A DNA stretch of 58,971 bases from Zancudomyces culisetae. Lineage: Eukaryota; Kickxellomycota; Harpellomycetes; Harpellales; Legeriomycetaceae. The DNA lies in the NCBI GenBank assembly GCA_001969505.1, contig LSSK01000130.1:1-58971 (forward strand), written 5' to 3'. Under the pieces are notes generated by a model. That model saw only the letters and a list, made by a program, of their open reading frames with translations. It had not been told where the DNA came from and ran no database searches. Made by a program: the position numbers and the translations under genes. The first letter of the stretch is position 1. Each line of letters begins with the position of its first letter. Below, piece after piece: positions 45,359-53,908 of this stretch.

Positions 45359-48300
45359 ATGCTATCAAGTAAACCTATAGCTTTTGAACAAAACTCGCTT
45401 GGTACTGCGAAAAAATCCTCCGAATCTGCGCTTTCCATATACAACTATTGCTCTGTACCACTTACTAAAACTATTTTGTCCGAGCTAAATAAATATAGCA
45501 GCAAAAGATTTATCTACAACATAAATCTGTCCGTATCGAGTGATAGCGGTGATATTGGTTTGTCTGGGATACAAACCATAATTCATCAGATGTTCAATCA
45601 AAACGAGTATTGGGAAGACTACGGAATTCTTAAGCTCGAGGCTAGATACTCAGTCAGAGTTCTAAAGCTACAAGCTTCATTAACATTTAAACACTATGAG
45701 GTAGAAAAATACAAAAACAGCATCGCTAAACCATCTGCAGAATATGAAAACGTATTTCCACCCAGCTTTAAGAGCAAAAGTGTAACACCTGTGCCCGATT
45801 TAGTTTCTCCTAAAACAAAGGGTAAACCTATGGTACAAACCAAAGTTAATATCAAAAATAATCATACAGATAAACTTGCAGATCTTGTAAGTATTACCAT
45901 TGAAGATACGGATTTTACTGAAAATTCGAGACTGGTTTCAGGCAGAACTGAAGTTAGGGATCAATTAGATGAGTGTAGTGATAAAAAAGTCAGCGTTATA
46001 GGCTCAAGAGATGAAACCGATAAAAAAAATGTCGAGCCGAAGCATACAGCAAAGGAAAAAAACGTGTTAATTCAACGGATCACCAACATTGATGGAATTC
46101 TTTCAAACTTAGTAGAGCAGGACAAGTCAAGAGATAAGGATAGATTTAAATCACTTGCCCACCTTTTGGCTACTTCGAAGAACAAAGCGAGTTCAGATGA
46201 AAAAAAATCGACCACAAAAAAAGATCCCACCACTCTAATTAGAGTGGCTAGTGTTAACAACGATGAAATTGGTTTGCTCAAACAACTCGAGTCTTTAGTA
46301 TATGATTCCAAAAAAAACACCCTAAAAAGTAAGCAAATTAGCGAGCTCAGCATCAACAGCGCGATTATAGAAAACTTTAATGAGAGCTTTAACAAAATAA
46401 ACACACTGTATACTTCCGAGTTAACAGACTGGGTTACTGGTGTTAGAAGTCTAAGTGAGGCATCAAAAAAGTGCGAAAGTCTGTTCGGAAGAAGAATATC
46501 GGCCAAAAGGCTTGCCAAAATGATGCTCAAAAACAAGTATCTGGAAAAAGACCCGCTCAGTCAAAAAGCAAAACTGTTTGAGTACGACATGCTTATACTT
46601 GATATGAGGCTTAGTGAGCTCAGCTGCCTACTAAAAATAAAGAATTCAATAACTATTGAAATTTTTGACAAAGCAATACAAAAAAAAAATATCTATCTTG
46701 GTACATTTAGTTCCATGTGCAGTATCCTTGAATCCAATATAAAGAAGATGAACAAAAAAAACGTAAAGGTTGTGTTTTATGGAGACCACATCCAGAGCGT
46801 CTCCTTTCATCTATCGGCACTGTGTAGGTTATTTTCGGGCAAAATTGATGCGTTTTCACTTGACTGTGCCATAGAAGAGTTTTCAATCCAATATCCTGCA
46901 CTTGTTGAAGGGGAGGCATCACCATTTATCAAAGAAGTTGAAAATTGCGAAAAAAGCAAAGCAATGCCATTGGCAGAATTTACAGGAAATGCGCTGGATA
47001 CTTGTATAGCTGGCAATCAGGAGACAATACAAAATTTATTTTGCGGTATGCCCGGCTGGCTGATAAACAGGTACAACGAGTACACATATAGTGCGTATGG
47101 TACTGACGAAAACACCACTGGAAGGTTGATTTTGAAAACTGCAGGTATTTATGACAAGCTAAGAGCGTTGTTGGTATTTCGCTCGGAAGAGTTTGTCAAC
47201 ATAAGCGATAGCACAAGAAGTCTGAGTTATTTACTCGAACGAGAGTTTGACTTTGCGGAAAAAATCAAAAATCACATCACAACGGAAAACGTCTGTTCGC
47301 TTCCATACAAGCGCAGCATTATAGATATTGAGGATGAGTCGAGATTGTTAAATCCATTTTTCTTGCGCTTTGCAAATTTCCAAAGATACATCATCTCACA
47401 GGTTCCCGATACTGCGAGCATACTGGAGTTTTTGAACCTAATATTTAAATATAAAACCAAACTAGTACTATTTCTTGGGAACTGTCACAAGGAATCCCCA
47501 AACCTTTCAATACCATTACCAAAGGTGCTAGGAAAATGGCATCACTTCGAGTCGGACACCACTTCCAAACGGAGATTGTATTCAGTTATCCTGAATGTAG
47601 ACACAAGCGATATTATTTTTGAGTCAATTAAAATAAAACATATAACAATAAAGGGCTATTCAACTCAAAAAGATGTAAAAACGACGCATCTAACCATGCT
47701 TGAATATTTAAACTGGGAAGATAAAATCACTCTCAAGGATATACCCGCACTAGCAAGATTAGTTGAAATTACCAATTTTGAGAACCATAATCGAGAGTAC
47801 CCAGGAAAAAGAAACGATTTGCTAGTTTCTGGACCAGACGTGCTAGGGGTTGTAGGAACCTTTTGTTTAATTCACACATCATTGGATGTTGTAGAAAGCA
47901 GAGGAATAAGAGTGAAAAAATGCGGTGACATGGTAGAGAATATCTTTTTATCTTTTAGGCGACAACATGGAGGTCTAGTTTCTACAGCTAACCAATTTCT
48001 GTCAGCTTACGCTTGTATCATTTACAGATGTCTCAAAAAAAACAAGATTCCAGCTCTTGATATAATACATTTCAATCCGCAGAGTTACAAGAGATTCCGA
48101 AGATTTAATGAGCTTATGCTAAACTTAGCGCCGCCTTACTCCACGGCGACTGCCTTTTTAGCAAACGCGATTAAAATGCTTGCAGATATTTCCTGTGAAA
48201 GGTTTCACGAATTTATGGATATGGTGATTGTACATAACTCGGATAACGCTGAAAAAGAGAAAGTAGGGATATATATTACGGACGCAGATGTTCTGTTGAG

Positions 48301-48649
48301 CAACCCAGGGCTTAAGCAATCCTTCAAGATGCATTACCATTATCTTGTTGGAAAAAAGTTTATTCAGAACGCGTTGTTAGTTATGTTTAAAGACAATATC
48401 GAAGTAACCGAGCCCGCTCTAAACCCAAAAGCACTTGAAGGTATCTACGTTTTGCAACTATTGAAAGTATTGACAAGGAGTTTAGCAGCGTATGTTGACT
48501 CGGATAGTACAGCAGAGGCATTAAATGAGCTAATATATTTTCTTAAAGATAATAAAGGACGTATCAAAAGTCGAGGCAGAACACTAAGATGTATTGTGGA
48601 TGGGTTTATTTCCTTCCAAGAAAACGATATAGGTAATTTGCCAGTATAG
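45359..48649 (+). CDS. Rhodanese/CH2-PTP domain protein, predicted catalytically dead phosphatase
   Basis: A 1,096-residue, single-exon gene. Order: a divergent N-terminal part, a disordered charged region (about 130-330), a rhodanese/Cdc25-like domain (about 407-517, with LFEYDMLILDMRLSELSCLL and FSLDCAIEEFSIQYPALVEG), a tyrosine-phosphatase fold (about 625-895), then 200 helical residues. This layout is that of fungal MAPK phosphatases (Pyp1/2, Ptp2/3). PTP landmarks are visible: LNPFFLRFANFQRYIISQVP, YLNWEDKITLKDIPALARLV (the WPD-loop region with WED), and SFRRQHGGLVSTANQFLSAY (the Q-loop region). The signature VHCSAGxGRTGTF is replaced by VSGPDVLGVVGTF at 823-835: the nucleophile Cys is Gly825 and the phosphate-binding Arg is Val831. 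The NRY recognition loop is also lost. The rhodanese loop has no Cys. It should therefore bind rather than dephosphorylate. The reading frame is intact, so it is not a pseudogene. Confidence 0.8.
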   Translation: MLSSKPIAFEQNSLGTAKKSSESALSIYNYCSVPLTKTILSELNKYSSKRFIYNINLSVSSDSGDIGLSGIQTIIHQMFNQNEYWEDYGILKLEARYSVRVLKLQASLTFKHYEVEKYKNSIAKPSAEYENVFPPSFKSKSVTPVPDLVSPKTKGKPMVQTKVNIKNNHTDKLADLVSITIEDTDFTENSRLVSGRTEVRDQLDECSDKKVSVIGSRDETDKKNVEPKHTAKEKNVLIQRITNIDGILSNLVEQDKSRDKDRFKSLAHLLATSKNKASSDEKKSTTKKDPTTLIRVASVNNDEIGLLKQLESLVYDSKKNTLKSKQISELSINSAIIENFNESFNKINTLYTSELTDWVTGVRSLSEASKKCESLFGRRISAKRLAKMMLKNKYLEKDPLSQKAKLFEYDMLILDMRLSELSCLLKIKNSITIEIFDKAIQKKNIYLGTFSSMCSILESNIKKMNKKNVKVVFYGDHIQSVSFHLSALCRLFSGKIDAFSLDCAIEEFSIQYPALVEGEASPFIKEVENCEKSKAMPLAEFTGNALDTCIAGNQETIQNLFCGMPGWLINRYNEYTYSAYGTDENTTGRLILKTAGIYDKLRALLVFRSEEFVNISDSTRSLSYLLEREFDFAEKIKNHITTENVCSLPYKRSIIDIEDESRLLNPFFLRFANFQRYIISQVPDTASILEFLNLIFKYKTKLVLFLGNCHKESPNLSIPLPKVLGKWHHFESDTTSKRRLYSVILNVDTSDIIFESIKIKHITIKGYSTQKDVKTTHLTMLEYLNWEDKITLKDIPALARLVEITNFENHNREYPGKRNDLLVSGPDVLGVVGTFCLIHTSLDVVESRGIRVKKCGDMVENIFLSFRRQHGGLVSTANQFLSAYACIIYRCLKKNKIPALDIIHFNPQSYKRFRRFNELMLNLAPPYSTATAFLANAIKMLADISCERFHEFMDMVIVHNSDNAEKEKVGIYITDADVLLSNPGLKQSFKMHYHYLVGKKFIQNALLVMFKDNIEVTEPALNPKALEGIYVLQLLKVLTRSLAAYVDSDSTAEALNELIYFLKDNKGRIKSRGRTLRCIVDGFISFQENDIGNLPV

Positions 48650-48733
48650 ACTCACCCATCTTTGCGCTAGTGCATACAAAGTAGGGTGCATTTGTAGCAA
48701 TTCGAATCAACACATGTACCTATTTTTTTTTCC

Positions 48734-48752
48734 GGGGGGGGGGGGGGGGGGG
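48734..48752. repeat. Poly-G tract (G19)
   Basis: Nineteen consecutive G follow a T-run just downstream of the pseudophosphatase stop. Such runs can fold into G-quadruplexes and are prone to length errors in sequencing. Confidence 0.85.
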
Positions 48753-49217
48753 AGAGCGTAAAAGATGGAGATACTTTTGATGTGTCAATAACGCGATTGC
48801 TTTGGTATCCTCCTCATTTCAGACCAAATTTCATTTCAAAGGAAAAGGAAGGGGACATCGCCCCGTAATACGGGGAAAATGAAGTTTATTCAAGAAAGAA
48901 AAAAAGAGACGTATGATATGAAAAGTACAGGTTGTATATATAAACACGGATGTGTCCCCAACATAACTAGATGAACATGTCTTGAAAAACAAAATATAAC
49001 ATAATCTAATAAAAGTATAGTACTATGGAAAATCGATAATGCCGTACTGGGTTCTGACAGGAAACATACCCCACGTTGCTTCTACAACCGGGAGAGGATG
49101 TAAGGATAAAGCAAGAGGATTAAGAGCATGCTGCTGGTCCCTATGTTGACATGATCGTGCTGTAACGTCTCTTCTTATAACTTGCTGTGCGTGGGCATAA
49201 ATCGAGAGACAATCTGC

Positions 49218-49475
49218 CTAGCTGTTTGACTCTAGTCGAGACATACATGGGTACAGATCTGGACTAGAATCCGCCAATTCTGCCTTGCTGGGACAAACGT
49301 GCTTCTGGATGTACCCACTATCTATATCAAGGTGATTGTCATCCGAGTGACAGTTTATTACATATCGCACCCCTTGAGGATACAAATCATAAGTGCACTC
49401 ATTCTCGGGATTGATTCCGTGAGCTGTCTTTATATGTTCTACCTTGTTATTTTTAACGCCTTTGCTTGATTCCAT
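49218..49475 (-). CDS. Small hypothetical protein, 85 residues
   Basis: A single open frame starts in an A-rich context (AAAAAAATGGAATC). The composition is protein-like: acidic and His/Cys-containing, with HIKTAHGINPENECTYDLYP and VRYVINCHSDDNHLDIDSGY. There are no membrane segments or signal peptide. No family was recognised. It could be a true small gene, an exon or a chance frame. Nothing in the neighbourhood indicates a role. Confidence 0.3.
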   Translation of the reverse strand: MESSKGVKNNKVEHIKTAHGINPENECTYDLYPQGVRYVINCHSDDNHLDIDSGYIQKHVCPSKAELADSSPDLYPCMSRLESNS

Positions 49476-49757
49476 TTTTTTGACAATATATTGGGTTGTT
49501 TTTTTTCCTGTTATTATTACGGCCTGACACTGGTATTATTCTCTTTGTTAAAACAATTGACCGAGTATATTATTTGCTTTTGTAATCTGTTACTATGTGT
49601 TATTTTGTGTTATTATGAGCTGCTTTCTTTTCAGAGTTAGTCGATAACATCTAAATATAAAGGAAACTTTCGACATTGGTACTTTTATATTAAACCCAGC
49701 CTCTCCCTCCCCCCCTCATCCTAATCCGAATAATGGCCCAATAATGGGAAAATGAGT

Positions 49758-50272
49758 TCACAAGAAAAATATCATGAATGGGCGTAATATAAGACAGTGG
49801 TGACAAACAATGCCCGACCCCACTCTCACAGCTTTGGCTAGGCTTTCTGCCGTATCTGCTAGTTTCCGCAATCCCAGCAATGTGATTATTGGCAGAAAAC
49901 ACATACAAAGAAAAGATTGGATGATAAATTTGCTTGCAAGATAGGGAATTAAAGCAAGTTGTAGCTTGTTTTTGAGTTTGCTATTTGATGGGGCAATACT
50001 ATTAGCGGTTGTAAATAAATTGTCAAAGAGTAAATTCCCTGAATTAGATATTACTGGACACATGTAATATAATGACCTGATAAAAGATGCAATTTCAGGG
50101 ATTTGCAGAACAAGCCCAGCTTACCTGATTCAATTTTCTTTTTATTTTCCCTTACAACCACTTTATTTATCTTTGTTGCGTCTCCCCTAACCGCGCCTAT
50201 GAAAAGCAGGCTTATGCAAAGTTCGAGAAATGGGAAACGGGAAATGGGAGATAACAAACAGTTTACGTGCAT
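49758..50272 (-). CDS. Candidate two-exon membrane/secreted protein, unassigned
   Basis: The candidate exons are 50272-50125 and 50053-49758. They are joined by a 71-nt intron with a GTAAGC donor and CCAG acceptor, and give 147 residues in frame. The first 30 residues look like a signal peptide (FPFLELCISLLFIGAVRG, then D). A second hydrophobic segment (FIIQSFLCMCFLPIITLLGL) lies near residue 105. The frame also continues upstream of 50272 (GWTFVCRAFFMTLNYQ) to 50395 and could join a further exon at 50820-50635 (MSALFYVIALTRLPFRCWID) through a GTAATT donor in matching phase. That would make a longer membrane protein. The phase agreement supports a real gene. The product is unknown. Confidence 0.33.
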
Positions 50273-51951
50273 TAATTTTGCGACAAGAGGTGAATATTCT
50301 CGAACAATTTGGTAATTAAGTGTCATAAAAAAGGCACGGCAAACAAATGTCCAACCATCAATACTTTGGCAGTATCTCAGAGTATCCCCAAACATCCTAT
50401 AATTCAGATTCCTCCTCCCTCCCTTCCCGCCAAAAAAAGGATGTGCAACAGGTTTTGGCCATTATTTTTTCTTTTGGCTTAATGAGATACAAATAACATA
50501 AGCGAAAATTAATTAAACAGATACGCTTTTATAATTCGCCAGTTCAAATGGCACGTGAGTTAAAAACAGCACAATTTACCAAGCCAGGGAATTCACCAAA
50601 ACTGGGAAAGGGGCTATAATTACACAGAGCAAGCATCTATGATGTTTGCGTAACCTGTTTCTGTGTATATTGTGTTCCCATGAATGAAGGACTCTCTTTG
50701 AAACCGATATGCACGCAGGCATTGTTCTGATGGGTAGTGAGAGAACATAGTTTTGCATGTGTCTATCCAACATCTAAAAGGCAGGCGGGTGAGGGCAATT
50801 ACATAAAACAATGCGGACATGTGAATGCGTGATGTTCAAAATCAGTATACATCCGAAAGTCCGCTTGAAGTATGTCTCCAACATCCTGGCTTTTAGTCCG
50901 AATTCACTATCTACAGATTACTATGTAAATTGTTCTTTTTTTCAATCTATTACGTATATACTTATGATCCGTCATACTAGATGAGTAATATTGCGCAAGC
51001 TTGGTACAAAAAACTGCGCTATCACTGCGTATTAAATGCCAGATAAATGCATCATTAAAAAAGCGAGAAAGCCGACAATGGTATGTTTGTGTGTTTTTAC
51101 GTTTTATTTCAGGATTTAATACAAATTGCTTATGCTCTTGTATGGATGGGAGATATATCAGTTTTTTTTGCTACGTTTTAAAAATCGGGAGGGCTCACTT
51201 CTAATTTGGCGATAATGAGAGTTTCTCCCTACTATCTTCATCACCGCCTCCACCCCCTCCCCAACAGCATCCCCATAATCATGATTTCCAACATTTAAAG
51301 ATGAAGGTCGGTTTAAAGTAGCAGAAATAAAAAGTGAATTGAAGTGAATAGGAGGTGAGAATGTATAACAGTGAATGACGAATACATAGAGTATATCCCG
51401 CAAGAGCAAATAAAAAATGGTACTGCCTTTCTTTTTTGCTCGCAGCTAGTTGGTGATAGAATATCTAGAAGTTTGTTAATATACAAAATTTGCAAGCTAG
51501 CAATCGCTTGAAAGCGCAACTCGAAAGTATGGCTGAACTGGCAAATGGCAGACCTGTACATGAAGTGATGGAGATAAAGAACCAACCTTCTGGCCCAATG
51601 TAAACCAAAAGTCGCTCTATTTCTTTCAGCGCACCTCTATTCCATAGGTCTTGGTGTTTTTTTTTACACTTTTCATCATCTTGTGAAGCAATAGTATTTG
51701 CGCAATTGGACGAGAACATTTATCTCTAATTTCATTATTCCTTTATAACTGCAGATACACGTGAAAGGACAATTACTAAATATCTTTATCTATATTCCCA
51801 CTTTAAAAAAAAATCTTATAGGCAAATGCATATCACTTATACACAAAAGTTTGGTGACTGGATCATATAACAACGTAAGATATGAGATTATAGAGCGTAC
51901 TTTTGTTATTCTTATCTGCAAGAGGACCATAAAATTTTTTACTAGACAAAA

Positions 51952-53622
51952 ATGACAAGCAATATAGAAAGAACTGAAGGTAAATTAATATTCTTATAAT
52001 AAGAAAATACACACAAACACACACACTACAACTTATGAATATTTCTATCAAATTTATAAGGCCTGTGTATAGTTCAAGAGTATGATAATATAAGATTGAC
52101 CCACCCAAATAGAAAACGGCACAGGTACCGGCAAGAGCGCGTATGAGTGTAAGCAAATCACCAAAGAGTTCTAACATATTTTTTATATATGCCTACCTTA
52201 ATCGTTTGCAAATTTAGAGGCCAAATTCTAACCTTTTGTATTTTTTTTTCTCCAGCCGGGTTCAATATATTAAACACGATAATCGGGGCAGGGATAATTG
52301 CGCTCCCTTACGCGATAAAAGAGGCTGGATTCTGGACAGGGATATTCCTGATAGTTCTTACCGGAGTATTGTCATACTATTCACTAATAATGCTGATACT
52401 TTGTGGCCACAAAATGGGTGGGTTGTACGAATTCGAAAAAGTAACAAGAAAATCTTTGGGAGCTCCTGGCCACTACGCGCTGAGTTTTGCATTGATTTTC
52501 AATGGAATTGGGAGTTGCATCACATATTTGATAATATCAGGAGACATTGTAACTGCTATTTCAACAGAGTTCATATCTGGTGTTGCCATTGATCGGCGAA
52601 TAGTCATAATTCTAATCTCGATTATTTTCGTATTCCCGCTTTTGTTTTTCAGGGATTTAGCTCCGTTAGCAAAGTATTCACAGGTGGGAGTATTAACAGT
52701 TCCCATAGCAATGGTGATAATGGCACTAAGAGGCGCCATTAAGTATACTAATCTTATGCTAGCAACAACTATGACCAACAGACTGCCGGAACTTCCAGTT
52801 CTGGGAGCAAACCCCCTACCTGCACTAGGAATAATAGCGTTTGCACTCATGTGTACACAAACGGCGTATGGAAACTTTCTTATACTAGAGGATCGGCGAT
52901 TGCAGGTGTGGAAAAAGGCGTCAGTTTTCGCGTGTTTATTGGCAGTAGTGATATACGTGTGCTTTGCAGTTACAGGATATCTGCTGTTTGGATTGAATGT
53001 AGAGCCAAACTTACTAAACAACTTTCCTGCAAATGATCATGTAATAAATATTGCCAGATTTTTGATGTTTATATCGATAATTATGACCTACCCAATGCAA
53101 TTTTACCCCATGCGAGAAAGTCTCAATTCGTATTTTCCCGCCTCAATCCTCGTACCACAAGAAGATAATATCAGCAGCATATCCGAAGCCTTCAGACACA
53201 TATATAGATATAAGCTCTTCTACTTTTTGTCCACACTATGGTTCCTTATCACACTAGTAACTGCGATTTTTGTCAATGATTTGGGATTTGCGTTTAAGCT
53301 TATTGGATCAGTTGCTGCTACACTTCTTGCCTTTATTATCCCCGCGCTGATATACCTGACCACCGTATCATCTGTTCGTCACTTTTCGACTCCGTTCAAT
53401 CCAAGATCGACCCTCGGAGGAGATTCCACCGCCTTATCGCCCACTTTTCCTGAATACAATGCGATTCCCCAGCAACATGAACAGGTTGATTCCGGATACA
53501 ACCTTTCTAAAAGCCAGAATGGCTTTTATACGCTGATGGCATTTGTAAATTTGACTTTTGGATTGATTGTCCTGGTGGTTGGAACATATACATCCATCTC
53601 CAAATATATAAATAAACAATAG
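51952..53622 (+). CDS. AVT/SLC38-type amino-acid transporter, 2 exons
   Basis: A 28-nt first exon (51952-51979, MTSNIERTE) joins 52256-53622 through a GTAAAT donor and a pyrimidine-rich CTCCAG acceptor, giving 464 residues. A direct start inside the long exon would put T-run-encoded residues before the first helix and is less likely. The product has about eleven membrane segments. The first is GFNILNTIIGAGIIALPYAI, the diagnostic N-terminal helix of the amino acid/auxin permease family, whose Asn and Gly residues line the substrate site. Other helices include YALSFALIFNGIGSCITYLI, RIVIILISIIFVFPLLFF and LWFLITLVTAIFVND. A hydrophilic loop near residues 390-435 precedes the last helix. Relatives (Avt5-7) export neutral or acidic amino acids from the vacuole with protons; the substrate here is unknown. 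It converges on the RCC1-repeat gene. Confidence 0.88.
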
Positions 53623-53908
53623 ATGAAATAGTGGCTCCATTTTATTTATTCCATGGAGCATGTGTGCTGAAATGGGTTCCGTTTTGGTCCTGATGCCTGT
53701 GAATTAGATGATTAACATATCCTTTTGTATGTTGTATCCATACGCGTCGTTTCCACCTTAGCTTTTATAACTCTCACTATTTACACTTGAAGAATAAAAT
53801 TTTCTCAGAGAAATGGTAATCAAAACATAACAGGTTATTCTAAAATTCTCGAAATATTTGATAGAAATGCGATTAAAAAATAAAACGAAAAAAAGGTGAA
53901 AAAAAAAA

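Larger units (their letters stand above)
48650..51951. other. Poorly resolved 3.3 kb region
   Basis: No clearly recognisable gene lies here. It contains a G19 tract (48734-48752), an 85-codon minus-strand frame (49218-49475), a candidate two-exon minus-strand gene (49758-50272) and a minus-strand frame near 50624-50820. It also has a 43-codon plus-strand frame ending at 51600 with coiled-coil-like composition (LKAQLESMAELANGRPVHEV). The GC content of the coding-like parts is slightly raised. I cannot assign any of these to a family. Confidence 0.4.

Noticed and set aside
52473-53021. 182-codon minus-strand frame
   Set aside because: It is antisense inside the AVT transporter. The sense strand has conserved membrane helices.
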